64,000 nt of DNA from Loxodes magnus (taxonomy: Eukaryota > Ciliophora > Karyorelictea > Loxodida > Loxodidae), in assembly GCA_946699065.1 (NCBI GenBank), contig CAMPDV010000119.1, forward strand, positions 310,001 to 374,000, in the 5' to 3' direction. The notes beneath the pieces were generated by a model, which worked only from the letters and a program-made list of their open reading frames with translations, was not told the origin of the DNA and ran no database searches. The translations under genes were made by a program, and so were the position numbers. Positions 12,401-25,370 of the stretch are shown piece after piece (within the stretch, counting starts at the first letter, position 1; each line of letters begins with the position of its first letter).

Positions 12401-13044
12401 GTCACCATCACTTTTAAGTATTATAATGAAATAATTAAAAGGATTTATGCATAATTTGGCGTGTTTCCTTCTAATACAAGTTCAGGAACAAAGTAAGTAA
12501 TTTCAATATTAGAGTATTACAACTTGAACATTTCATCAATTTATGCAAAAATTGTAATTTACTAAATGACTCAGTTTCAATCAGAGAGCTGCCAATGATT
12601 TTCATTTTATCAATGAAAATTTAAATTAATGAAGTTAACTATGACAGGCATATTAATATGACTCAAATCGAGTTTATGGAAGCTTTTGCTAGGATTTGTG
12701 AACTTGGAAATTTCCCATTACCTGTATTTTATTCAGAAGAAAGAGTACTGCCTTATAGAGGAAATCCTTTTAAAAAATAAGCCAAAATTTTGTAAATTCT
12801 AAGACTAAAAGAAGACGATCCTTTAGATATGAAAATAGAAAGTGGGATTATAAGACTATTTTATGCCTGTGGGGCAAAGCTTTAAAACTCTTTTGTCTGA
12901 CCTTAGAGTTCTCCATTTTACCTTTATCATGAAGATATAGTAGAAGTTTAAATTAGTTAATGAGTTCAAAGCAAAGTACCAAAAATTGAGAACTAGGCAA
13001 TAGAAAACGATATTAAAAGGAATGCATTACCTAAAATTGCTTGA
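9487..13044 (+). CDS. Leucine-rich-repeat protein with EF-hand-like C-terminal region
   Basis: Three exons: 9487-12265, 12282-12492, 12513-13044, about 1173 residues. A charged coiled-coil amino region (to about residue 300) is followed by RNase-inhibitor-type leucine-rich repeats (MNLNNNRL, LNLSNNNL, LSLARNNL, IDLHWNKI, LDISWNSL, LDISNNSF; roughly nt 10490-11120). The carboxyl half has little recognisable structure until a stretch with an EF-hand-like acidic turn (NYDRHINMTQIEFMEA) near the end. The 16-nt intron (12266-12281) and 20-nt intron (12493-12512) are required to keep the frame and both have GT...AG ends. An in-frame TGA at 12961 must be Trp if the gene ends at 13042-13044; it could instead be the stop. 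LRR proteins of this kind in ciliates are often cytoskeletal or ciliary; the role here is unknown. Confidence 0.82.
12266..12281 (+). other. 16-nt intron in LRR gene
   Basis: GTAAATATTAATTTAG. Removing it turns A|GT into Ser and restores the downstream frame. Among the smallest spliceosomal introns known; heterotrich ciliates have 15-16 nt introns. Confidence 0.8.
12493..12512 (+). other. 20-nt intron in LRR gene
   Basis: Begins GTAAGT and ends ATTAG. Removal rejoins codon AA|A and restores the frame that leads to the EF-hand-like segment. Confidence 0.8.
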
Positions 13045-14645
13045 GTAACTTGTCACAATAATAATAATGCTAACACTTTATCCTTTACAATTACTTTCTT
13101 TAAATTAATCAAAAAAGAAAAATCTAATTTATACTCAATTTTAGACAAAGATACCATACTAAAACACTAGTTAGAATTCAAATTTATAGATTGCTTCTTA
13201 TTATTTTTTAACTAAGAGTTTGCAGTTATGATTTAATAATTACCTTATATGATTATTTTTTTATGACAGATAAAAAGATTTAATTTACTAAGCATTTAAT
13301 AAAAAATAAGATCAGATTAGTATATTCTTGGTTATGAAGATATGGAATTCATTCTAGGAAGATATTAATATAATTTGAGTTATTTACATAATAATTTAAG
13401 ATTTTAACATTTATATTTAGTTTTAAAATTCCTTTTTGGAAATTTAAAGAATCTTATTTATTTCTAATTATCTTTATTCATTGATTCAAGCTATTTAATT
13501 ATAGAAAAATTAAGTTATTTTAACATATCATAAAAAAGATTAAGTTTGAGTCTTTGAATCTATTTATATTCTTAGTCATATAATTTGCTATGTATATTTA
13601 AGTGGTAATTCCATTAATAAAATTTTTCACTTAATGAAAGAATTAGAACAAAATTTAAGAAGATACGTTTAATTTATATGTTTATCACTTTAAAATAGAA
13701 TTCAAAGTTTCTAGGAATGATAAAATTTACTCAGATAAATAAATTTTAGAGACTAAAATTGAAAAAAGTAAAATAAGAAAAAGAAATACTAATCCTTATT
13801 AACCTGATTAAAATACTTTAAGTTGTTTTTTAAATTTAATCATATAAAATTAATTTTGGTTTCCTTGAAAAAATTAACTAGTTTTAATAGTTAGTTATTC
13901 TCTTTTTAATTTAATATTCATTAAGAATTTACTAGCTTATAATCTTCCTTTTTAATCTAAAATGCTGATTTAGATGTTTTCATATATATGTTTACTGGTT
14001 TTAAATATTAAATCCTGGAATTTTCTCCAATAAAAATAAAGTTTACTTTATTTTAAACTTTAAATATAAATAAACTACATTACTTAGAATTTATAATTAA
14101 TGATACAATTTGTTGTTAGGAAATTCCAAAATTAATAGTTGTAATATTTATTAATTCAAAATATTTAAAAAGAATTCTTGCTTTAGTATTAGCATGAAGC
14201 TTCAATTATAAATAGGTTATTTCTGCTAAATATTTGCTTTTCCTTGAACATTGAAAATACTTACTTCTTTATGTTTTGTCTTTATTATGACAAGCCAAAG
14301 TATTTTTCCTGACATGTGCTAAACTTTCATCGCAGTATTTCAATTCAAGCTTGCTTAGCAAAAATCATTTTCTTGCTAATTTATTTTACTACAGCAGATA
14401 TTAATATCCTTCTTCAAATTACTGCCAAAATATCTTTAAATCTTATCCCATTTACGTGTAGAAAAAAAATTTATTTAAAGTATTAAATAAGTTCTATAAT
14501 TTGAATGCTAGAGGAATAAAGAGAAAGTAATTTTTAGTGAAATAGCATACATTTAAATTTATTAATCTTATTATAAAGGATCTGGAAGCAAATAAATATA
14601 ATGATTATATTTGAAGGCTAATAAATATAAGCAATATTTAAAAAT
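13045..14645. other. AT-rich intergenic region
   Basis: About 1.6 kb with long poly-A/T tracts. No family, start/stop pair or splice pattern supports a gene on either strand. Confidence 0.45.
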
Positions 14646-15488
14646 ATGCAACAGAACATAAATAATAGATTTCTTTTGTTTTTTTGTGAGTACGCTAAAT
14701 GAGCGATAGACTGTTATTCTATTCAAACTCAAATTGTGATTTTCACTGTAATTGACTTTCTATTTGCTATTGTGACTATGGTGTTCTTAATGTCAGAGAG
14801 AATGATAGTTTAATGACTGTTATTAGCTACATAGTTTGGATAGCAGTTTTAGGAGACTTTTATTTCAGGAAAATGAAGTTATGTTTTTGATGTGATTTAG
14901 ATAGTTATTGTTGTTCTTTATATTATAATTTCAGGCATAGGATTTGTAGGAGCATTGAAGGAAGAGTAGAGACTGTTAAAAGTATACAGCATTTTCAAGC
15001 ATTTAGAGATTATAATAGTTTTTTCCTCTACAGTAGAATTGATGTTTCTGAGTAAAAATATGAAATTTACTAAATATCTGTATAACTACTAAATCAACTT
15101 AATCTTCATCTGATTCTATGTATGATGCTTTCTAAGAATTATGTGAAGCTTCTACACTACTTATGTGTCTTGGAGCGGATATATTTTAGTACGTGAAGAA
15201 TTCATAATTAAGAAGTAGTAATAGCAAAAGGAAAAGGAAAAAGAGGCTGATTTAGATAAGGGGGAGGAAGAGGAGGAAGATAAAAATTTAGAGTCTAAGA
15301 AGAAGTACCTAAAGGTTATGCAAATAGACGAGGATAAATCTTTAAAAAACTAAACAAGCATATAAAAAAAGAAGCAAAGGGAGTTGTACTCTTTTAGTCC
15401 AGTGCATAGTCCAGATTCTACAAAAATCAATATTGAGGAGCCAACCAATTTGTACGGTTTCAGAGACTCCAAAAATTTTTAGTATTGA
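14646..15488 (+). CDS. Four-helix membrane protein with acidic cytosolic tail
   Basis: 280 residues, ATG 14646 to TGA 15486-15488, no intron. Four hydrophobic segments (about residues 30-50, 85-105, 115-135 and 150-175) are followed by a highly charged tail: a Gln/Lys run, then a Glu/Asp run (GEEEEEED), then Ser/Pro-containing sequence. Many Trp codons are TGA, including several near the fourth helix (FIWFYVWCFLRIMW). Overall plan is tetraspan-like, but I do not see a family signature such as the tetraspanin CCG motif. It lies 275 bp upstream of the twin polycystin gene on the same strand, so co-function is possible but unproven. Confidence 0.7.
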
Positions 15489-15763
15489 ATAAAAGCTTAT
15501 AAAAGAAAATAAAGATTTCATTTAGTATTTACAGAGTTTTAAAGAAATAAATATCAAACAAAAACATTAATTAGCTTTAGTTTTCTTTATTTTAAATTTA
15601 TAGATAAAATTGCTTATAAATTAGAACTTTAATTAATGCAAGAAATACCTGAAAGGGCTTTCATAATTAATCAATTTTCCCTTTTCATATTTTTGACAGT
15701 TAACATTTAATAATCGGAGAGATATAATTTTTTAACCTATTTTACCTTTATAAAGATAATAAA

Positions 15764-18700
15764 ATGAAGGAAAAAAGGATGAATGATACTACGAAGGAAG
15801 AAATATTATTTAATGGAGAAACTTTGCACACTCAGGTATAGTAGGATGTAAAGGGGATAGAAGATGGTAAGGTTAAGTAAACGGATTAAGAAAAAGCATA
15901 AAATGAGATTCAAGAACCAAAACCTAAGTTTAAAATATTAAATTCATGTACCTTTTTGGTATATTGAATTGTGATTATAATCTTATTAGAAAATTAGCTT
16001 TAAATATAACCTGATGGGGAGATAAATAAAGTAATTACTTACTGATTTAACAAGCTATCCAATAATAAATTTAGTGAAATTACTAGAGAAGATGATTTTT
16101 GGAAGTGATTCGTCAATAGTGTAGGCAGTAGTATTTATCCAAACAATCAAGGAAGATAGACGTAGAATATAACTTTGACCTTAGATTTTTCTAACTATAA
16201 ATTGAATGCATTCAATAAGTTTATTACAGAATTTAGATTTACTTAAAAGAGAGTTAAGCTCGAAGAAAATGATAGTCCTAATTATGCTGAATTTAAAGAG
16301 AGTAAATGGGAAAAGTCAACACTACCTAAGTTTGAAATTAGCTCGTAAGAAAGTAAAGAAACCTATGGCTTTCCAAATCGTGTGTTTAACTATACATAAT
16401 ATGAAGATTGAGGAGGCTTTATATATAAAATACCTATTGAAGGATTGTCTTTTTAATAATTTAAAAATCATGTAGACTTTCTATAGCAAAATAAATATAT
16501 AGACTCATAAACCGTTCATTTGCTTATTGATTTTGTAACATATAATGCAAATTATTAGTTATGGACTTATAATCTTTTAGAAATAACTTAGCAACCTGGA
16601 GGTGTATGAAAAACTAAAGCAAATGTCATTACTTTTCCTATGATTTTCTACGATAGTATAAAGTAATACCTGAGAGCCGCTGCGGAGGTTGTATGAGTTT
16701 TACTCTCTTTATTCATGCTAATAAAAGTGATAAATAGTATAAGACATCATGCTAACTACTTTGCAATTTTGCATGAACTCAAACCGAAATCATCAGATCT
16801 TCTATAAATAGAACAAACTATGAAGTCAAATTTTCAAAAGTAAGAAGGAGAATCAGTAGAAGATCTAAGCTTCGCTTAATTTAATCCAAATTAGCAAGTG
16901 ATAGTATTTAAGCGCCTTTCACTGCTTGACAAATATTCTAAGAATACTCAACAGTAGATTGAAAAAGTAAAAAGAATAGAATTTACTTTAAAATTTTACT
17001 ATAAAGCACTTAAGAAGTAATACAACAATTTCTGAAACATACTAGAGACTCTTGGTCTAATTCTTAGTATAATCTCTTTGATAATTTATATCAAACTCCT
17101 AGCAAATAGTTTTAGAATATCTTGGACTACCTCAAGAGATGAATAAGATAATCCATACCTAAATAATGAATTCTACAAATTAGCTTCTTTATTTAAACTC
17201 TACTAAAGAATGTGCGCCATTAACATATTTTTTGTAACTCTTAGAATAAACAAATACTTCGATCCTTTGGAAAGAGTTTCTCTTCTAAATAAGACAGCGA
17301 AAAGTTCTTTCCCAGAAATAACTTAATTCTTGTTAGTTTGCGTAACATCTATAATGGGATTTTCTTTAATGGCTCATATTTTTTTTGGAAATAAATTTGA
17401 AGAAATGAGTACATTCTCAAATGCCTTTTGAAGCAGCATATTTATCCTGGCGCAAGATCAAGATCTCATACAATAATTATATTGTGATAATAGGTTAATT
17501 GCAGCTGTTTATTATATTTTTCTAATTATCTTTATCACATATGTTTACATAAACCTATTCATTGTTGTTATGAATAACCATTACAGATACTATGATGATC
17601 TAACTTCGAAAAGAAACAAAAAAGATAGTCAAGAAGTAAGTCTATACACAAGATTAAGAGATTTGATAGAGATAGTTATGCTAAAGATAAAGCTGTGCAT
17701 AAAATTTAAATTGGGTTAGTATGAAAAGCAAAAATAGTAGATATACATGAAAAAGGAGTAGGAAGAGTATTTTTTCAATTTCCAAGGAACTACAAAATCT
17801 TATTTTGATTACAATGTAGATCTAGAAGACTTAGAAGATAACCCTGAGCCTCCCGATAGAAATACTATGACTTAAACGGAAATTGAGTAACTGGATGTTC
17901 ATAATAAAATAAAATGTGGATATTCATTGTTAAACACATTTCTTACAATGATTTATTATTTAGCCTTTATAATACTGTTAGCTTTTTAGCTGGATATTTC
18001 TTCTTAATATGACATATTTAGTGGAATAACAAATCCTTTATAGAAAAAGACATTAGGTGATGATGATGATAGTATAGGTTTACTATAGACGATAAAAGAT
18101 CCTTTAATTTTTATTTCATATTTAAAAAACTTAGGAGATTATTATTTTGATTATCTACAATATAATAGTAAAGGAGATAAAGCTTGATATTTTAATTCAG
18201 CTCAATATTTAGTAGCAGAAAATTGGAAACACTTAAAAGGCCCAATTAGAATTACTTTTCGTTATTTAAATATGGAAAAAAATGATGTTGATTCATGGAA
18301 AAATTACCTTCATGATAAAAGAGTAAAAAGCTTTTTCAATCCATGAGAGAAGGAAAATAGTGCAGAAAATAAAACTACATTTAATGGATTCTTTTCTTAA
18401 CATGAGTATAAATTTGAAGAAAACGGAGGATCTAATTGAGCAGGTGGATACGTTTTATATGGGAATCCAGCAAATCTGGGGATTGATTAGTGAGTAAAGG
18501 ATTAACTATTTAAAACTTCTCTAAATAGCATTGTTGTGGAAATGGTTTTTTATAATGGTGACGTTAATTTTTTCACATACGTTTGTTTTAATTACAACAT
18601 TAAATCCTCAGGATTTTATTATTATAATATCGTAGTTTAGCCAGTCAAATTAAGGCTTTACGATACTGTTTAAGACAAAATAAGAACTGCTATAGAGATA

Positions 18701-20071
18701 ATTTTCCTACTCTTTGTTCTTTATTATTTGTACTTAACTATAAAAATCTCTTGAAGAAGATAAAAAAGATATAATTAATGGTATGGTTCAATAGTAAGAC
18801 CAATGCCTAAGGCTTTGAAGCATAAAAGATGAAGAATAAAGCCTGAAATTATTAGAAGACTTTAATATATTATAGATGCCTAAGTAATATTAGATATAGT
18901 TTCAAGTTCCTTTAGCATTGTATGCTTTATTTATTGATATTTCATCATTATTTTGGATGACAAGAGCTGGAGTAAATTGCCAATTGATGAAGATGAAATC
19001 TAATTTTGAGGAAAATTTAGTGATTTAGCAAAAAAATTTGAAACTTATGGATAAATAAGCAGCTTCAATCTAGTAATCTTAGCTCTTAGATTGATGAACA
19101 ATTTGCAGAAGTGAAAATATCTAAAAGAGATAAAATAATGGATACTTTTTTGCATAAAAGACGTCTTAAACTTCCTCATCATGATAATATCATTATTAGT
19201 TGCTTTTGCCTGCTTTGGTTATTTTGCATTTGGCCACTTATCTGATTATTTTCAAACCTTATAGTGGTCAATTTTCTCTTGCTTTATAATGATAACCAGA
19301 AGTTTTAACCACAAAGATTTAGAAAATGCAGATAGCGTTCTAGCTCCAGCCTGGATGTTTCCTTTTATACTAGTAATGATATTCATCCTAATTAACATAT
19401 TTCTGGTGATTCTTTAAAAAGCATACTAAACAGTAAAAACTTAGAAATAAAGTGAAGAAAGTGCTGGAATAGTAGAAACAATAGTGTTTCTAATAAATAG
19501 AATGAGATAATTCTAAAAACTGAAGAAAATAATGAAACTTAAGAAGGAAAAAGAGACAACTGCTTAGTAAAATTAGTTTAATATTCAAACAGAAAACAAA
19601 AATAGCTTTTACAAACTTTTCTTGAGAATAGGATCAAGTGTTGATATAGGGCCTAATCCATTATAATGATCAAAAGAAGTCGTTAATTAAATATAAATTG
19701 TTTTGTAAGAAAAAGACAAGTATCTTAGATAAGTAGTAGAACGAGTTAAGAAAGAAAAATTAAGTCAACTCAGAGGAGAAAAAAAATCCCAATTTTAAGA
19801 GTTTGAAAATTAGTAGACAGAAGCAGTTATAATTGAACTCTGGTAGTTCGTGCGATTTGCTTTAAATTTTCTGAAAAGCCAAAACACAATGCTAGAAAAT
19901 TAGTAAGATTAAATAGAAAATTCTATAGAATAAGCATGGAAGGATTTCTATATATCCTCATCTAATATGAAGTAATTTTATAATGAAATAAACATAAGCG
20001 AAAGAAAATATAAAATACTTCTAACAAAAGTTGAAGAACTAAGGAAATTTTGTGCAAGTGTTTCAATATGA
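15764..20071 (+). CDS. Twin polycystin-2-like cation channel (two complete channel units in one chain)
   Basis: 1435 residues, ATG 15764 to TGA 20069-20071, a single uninterrupted frame. The first unit (about residues 40-620) has a first helix (FLVYWIVIIILLE), a polycystin/TOP domain (GGFIYKIP, then LLIDFVTYNAN and PGGVWKT) and a six-helix channel core. The second (about 720-1240) repeats the plan: first helix, TOP domain (GGYVLYGN, then VVEMVFYNGDVNFF) and channel core ending NIFLVILQKAY, as in PKD2. A basic coiled coil follows (about 1250-1430). PKD2-family channels normally have one unit per subunit and assemble as tetramers; a twin chain would suggest a dimer of twin subunits. The PKD2 filter Leu-Gly-Asp is replaced by ILAQDQ in unit 1 and ITRSF in unit 2, so selectivity may differ. 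Probably acts in the plasma or ciliary membrane in calcium entry (inference). Confidence 0.9.
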
Positions 20072-22296
20072 ATAGTAAAAATTTTTATTATTAAAAAATT
20101 CTTAATTAAAAATAAGGATTGAAACTAAAAAAAAATTTGAATCCAAAAAATTTACTTTTATCAAAATTAATCTAAAACCAAATTAGATAAAAACATTTAA
20201 AAAGTCTAGCTTAATTATATATTTTTTAATATCAAAATTTCATAAAAAAGATTATCATATTTAATCTTTTTATAAAAGTATAAAAAATAAATACAATCCT
20301 ATGTAAAAATAAAATTGAAAATCAAAATCAAAATCTTAAATTCACTGATAAAAACTATAAATAAAGTAGAAAATAGAAATATCTAATAAACTAAGTAGAA
20401 AAATAGAGTAAATTATTTATAAACTTAAAAATATTATAAATTTAAAAGAAAAAGAAAAATAGATATACTCAAATCTAAGATAAGCTTTATTCATATTTCT
20501 AAGATAATATGAGCAAATCATTGTAATTCGTATACCTGCTGAAATTTTTTTTTTAAAATAGCTGTTATAATCTTTCAACTGATTTCGCTTTATTTTAAAA
20601 TTAAGAAAAGAATAAAAGTAAAAAACTTGAATGTCTCTTAGAATTTGAGTTTAAAAATTTCTCAAAATAAATCATATGAAAAAATTTATTTCTCAACTTG
20701 ACTTTTACAAATTATTTAATTTTTTGAATATTTGCCATTTGGAAAATATACATCAATTAAATAATAAAAACCAATTTATTTAAAACTTTTGCTTAAAATC
20801 AAAATAATTTATCAGAAAAAGACATACTAAACTAGAAAAAAATAAAAAAATTTATTAAAAACTTTATCTGTGCTTTAAAATTAGATAAAAAAATGGGGAT
20901 AAACCTCTATAAAAGATAAAATAATTGAATTGTAAAATATCTTGAAATTTCTTTTGCAAAAAAATATTAAGGAAAGAGAAATTAAAAGCATCGTAAATAT
21001 TAAATCTAAAACATAACTAAAAACAAACCCATCATATTAAGAATCTTACGCTCTGCTAGCTGAACTAGCTGGTTTTTATTTTATATAATGAAATTTTCTT
21101 AGAAATTGTCTCTTACCTTGAATTCATTTCATACTTCAAAAAAAATTTAATTTTATTACATTTATTAAGCTTTTTTTAATTTAATTTCATCTATTTCTTT
21201 TATTTTAATTTAATAATTATTTTAACTAGTTTTTTATGGATTAATTTTATTTATAATTAATATTTTATAAATTTTTAATTTAGATTATTTTTAAATTTTT
21301 TCTTAATCTATTTATTTTTTAAATAATTTTATGATTAATTTTCAAATTAAATAGATTTCAGTGATTTTCTATAGCTTATATCATTTTTTAATTTTTTATT
21401 ATATTTTTTGAGTTTTATTGCAAAGAAAATTTTTGAATATTTTAAAAGGTTTAAAATAAAATCATATTTGATCACTTTACTTTTTTATTGAAAGATTAAC
21501 CTTTGTTATTTAGAATTTTTTCTTTGATAAAGAATTCCCCTTTTGGTTTTTGTATTAAAAGATTAAAATAATTAAGAAGGGAGCCATTTAATGACTTTGA
21601 AAGATCTTTGGGCAGGCTTATAAAAAGTTCTTTCGTTTTAAGTTTTTAAAACAAATAAAATAAAATTCTAAAAACTTTACATATAATAATGCACAATGTT
21701 GGACTTTCAATAAATCTCATTTATTTAAGATTCTAATGCTCATCTATCTAAGCTTATTTGGTTTATCATGATAGAAGGCTTATTTATTTTTTTTAATAAA
21801 ATCTTATCATTATTTTTACTTTTCCATATCGAATTTTATTATTTCTAGTTTTTTATCTTTTATGTACTGTAAAAGAAATTTTTTTAATCATTTTATTGAT
21901 AATCTCTTTTTTTTATCCTGATAATCTTCTTTTTTAATTTTTTATGTTTTTTACTTTTTTAAAGATATGAGCGATTTTCGATTTTTTTTTATAATATTTT
22001 TTAATTTTTAATATAAAGAATTTTAGTTTCTAATTAATTTTTTAATCTTTTTTTATTTTTTGAGTATTTGTTTCGGTTGTTTGTTTTATAGTTTTTCTAA
22101 TATATTTTTTTAATTTTTTTATGTTATAATTAAATTTTTTTAAAGCTTTTAAGATACATAGTTGATTTTTTAGATAATTAATTTTATTTAGTTTTATAAA
22201 AGAATTTTCGCTTTGAATTTAAATAATTGTTTGAAATAATTGCAAGATATATTGTAAGCTTTTTTTAAAACAGAGAAAGTATATACAAACTAAATA
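20072..22296. other. AT-rich intergenic region
   Basis: Extreme A/T content with A-rich then T-rich halves and almost no G between 20070 and 22250. No gene or repeat family recognised. Confidence 0.5.
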
Positions 22297-23047
22297 TCAT
22301 TATTCCCACCTTTTCTGAGCTTACTTTTTCAAGTCTTTAGAAAGCTTATCTAAAATCATGTCTTTCTGAGTGCCTTAGATCTTCGAATCAGTCTGATTGA
22401 AGACAGGGCAAATCTCATTATGAAACACTCGCTCAAACTGCTGCATCAAGACTATTATAATACAAAGATTCAAGAGCACAGAATAGTTCTAATTCTCGTT
22501 CACATGCAGATTCTTACTGAGCATATTTAATAATTTTCAAATCTTACTCATGTGTTTAACATCTTCCGTTTCCATCAGATCTAGGAACACACATACAAAC
22601 ATTACTTGAGCAATCTGAGGGTTTTGCACAGACTTTTCAGCTTATATTAAGTTATTAAATATCATGCTTGCTTATATGTTCAACTTGATTAGGTGTTTTT
22701 GGACAATTTGCATCTAATTATTAATAATCAATACACCAAGAATTTATTAATCTTTTTTCCCCTTCAGCTCAATATTAATTTTCATATCTGTAAGCTCTAA
22801 GAGAATAGTTGGTACATTACGATCCTCAATCGTTATGGCCAAAAGTAATATCTTACACTATTTATGTCAAAAAGCAAATCTAATTAACATCACAAACGTT
22901 ATAATCTGCACTCAATATAATTTCTTTATTTCTTCTCACACTGCAATTTGTTTCGTTCAAGGCAGAGGTGCACTTAAATTTAGGACAATGATGTGCTTTT
23001 GAAATTAAAATTTGAGCAAGAGAGATAAAAAAATAAAATATTTTCAT
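22297..23047 (-). CDS. Secreted cysteine-rich protein
   Basis: Minus strand from ATG 23047. The first 18 residues are a classic signal peptide (MKIFYFFISLAQILISKA). The mature part is Cys-rich and much less AT-biased than its surroundings: CPKFKC, NETNCS, VCDVNQICF, then CAKPSDCSSNVCMC and GRC, resembling the small disulfide modules common in ciliate surface or secreted proteins. There are two 3' models. Without splicing the frame runs through several TGA=Trp codons to a hydrophobic end and a TAA at 22265-22267. With a 28-nt GT...AG intron at about 22452-22479 it switches to a Glu/Lys-rich end (FERVFHNEICPVF ... KRWEQ) that stops at TGA 22297-22299. I prefer the spliced model because resolved genes here stop at TGA. 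Function unknown. Confidence 0.7.
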
Positions 23048-25370
23048 TTTATTCTAAACTTAAGAAGTTAGATTTACTCTAAATATCCTAGCAAAATATT
23101 CAGTTAGTTACTCAATTTAATAAACTTTATCTATATTAACTTCAATTTTTTTATTTAAATTATTAAACTACTTAACACCTTTACTCATTTTTCAAGCTTT
23201 TATTTTAAGGTTCCGTATCTATAAGAAATATCTAGCAAAAGAATCTTTCAAGCATTAATCAGTTTAAATAAACTTATATAATTGTGCTATATAACATATT
23301 TTTTAAACTTGAAACTTAATAAATTATTTTTTGCAATATCATTTTACTAAAAAAGTCCCTTGGTTAGTAATATTTTATTAACTAAATATAAAACCAAATA
23401 TTTCTCTATTCTAAAATTTGATATCAAAGTTTTAAGTAAAAAAGTTGCAAATTAAAATAAAAAAAAAGTTATTTCCATAGTAAGAAAATATGAATATGGG
23501 ATCGCTGATGTCAATATATGTCTATAATTATTTTCGATTTTAAAAATATAATATTTTAATTATTAGGTCCTAATTTAACTTTCTATCATTAATTTCTTAC
23601 TTTTTAATATAATTTTTGCTTGATTCAATTTACAATTTTTAATTATGTTAATCTATGTTATCTTTTAGAAATAATCTTATATTTTTTAATTTTTATTGAA
23701 ATTAATTATCAAAATAAAAAATCGTTTATTGCTTAAAAAATGATACTCAAATATTCAAAGTTTGAAGTTTATGTTTGTTTACTAAAATGGTTTGGGAAAT
23801 GTAGAATAAAAATTTTGATTATCTAATTGAATTATTTTTGGTGGCATTTGAAAACAAAATAATTAAGCCTTTATAATTTAAATTTTTAACTCTAAAATTT
23901 AGTATTTAATTTATTTAATAAAAAAGGGAATTATTTCTAGAGAAAACCATAATTGAATAAAGTTATCTAAGAATATGATGCTAAATTTTTAAATTTAAAC
24001 TTGGCTTTCATTATTTTGTAAAAATATCTAGTTTATGTATTTTCAAGTTAGGGAACTCATACCCAAATATAACCTTACAACCTTCTGAACCATTCTGTTT
24101 ACCTAAATTTGAAAAAGAGTGTTATTTTATTAAAAAATAGAGATCAAGTATAAGCTAGATATTCTATAAAATATAAGTAAATGCATCTCAGCTAGGTTTT
24201 ATTACTCTATCTAAATGAATTTTCTTTAACTGCATTTTATAGGAATTTAGTACTGATAACGAACGATTTATTTATTAACTTAATTAGATATTTCTAGTAA
24301 TAACCTAACAGGCTTCTATATTTTTTTAATGTAAGCACTATTTTTATTTTTGGTATAGCATTATTTCATTACTACTAATTAGTCATTTTATAGTCATATT
24401 ATGTTTTATCTTATTCTCATAATATCCACAAAAATTTTGTTGTAAGATGGCTATTTTTGCAGACAATAAAATAGCTAACTTATCTTCAAAACTTTTTCGT
24501 TTAAAATTAAAAAGCTAAAATTACTAAAATTATAGTTGTTTATAAGATCTCACCTTTAACCAGAAGATTTATAGTAATATATTATCTTAAGCTTTAATTT
24601 ATAAATATAATAATAAAAAAGGTATAAAAGATAGAGTTTTCTACTAAGAAAGAGAATGATATTTAAATTAAATAAACTACATGCTTGTTATTTACCATTT
24701 ACTAAACATTAATCTTTGATATCTTTATAATGATTCCATATTCTACAACTACTGAGATCAAAAATAAATAATCTAAAAACTGAATCTATTTATCAAAGAT
24801 AAGCTAAATAATTGCTTTTCTTACTAATTTTAAATCTTTAATTATTTAATTTAATACTTAATTAAAGTATTAATGATTTATTTAGTATTAAAACCATTTG
24901 CTATTTCAATTTCTTAAAGGCAAAAAATTAAATAATCTTCTTAATTTTCCTTTTTTATAAATTATAGCTCTAACTTAAAGTAGTACTTTAAAATAAATAC
25001 CTAATACCTTTATTGGCTATTGAATGTTCAATCTCTTTAAATAATTACCCAATTCATCTTCCTCCTAAAACTACACAAAATAGTTCCTTTAGTTTTACAG
25101 GCTTTGAGCATAAGATTTCAAATAGCTTATATTTCTAATTACCTAATTTCCTTTAAGAAACTTTATATACAGCTAACTTGTATTACTGTATAAATTAACT
25201 TACCCTTCAAAGCCTAGATCTTAAATATCCTATTAAAGTATTTGTCTAAAAGTGTTATTAGAGGATGAAATGTATTGATTAGATAAGGAAGTAAAGAGAA
25301 ATTAATTTTTTTATATTAAGCTTATAGTATAAAAATTACCATTACTGCTATTATTACTTTATAAAGAAGT
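23048..25370. other. AT-rich intergenic region
   Basis: 2.3 kb without a supportable gene. Scattered coding-like patches are too short to separate from AT composition. Confidence 0.45.
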
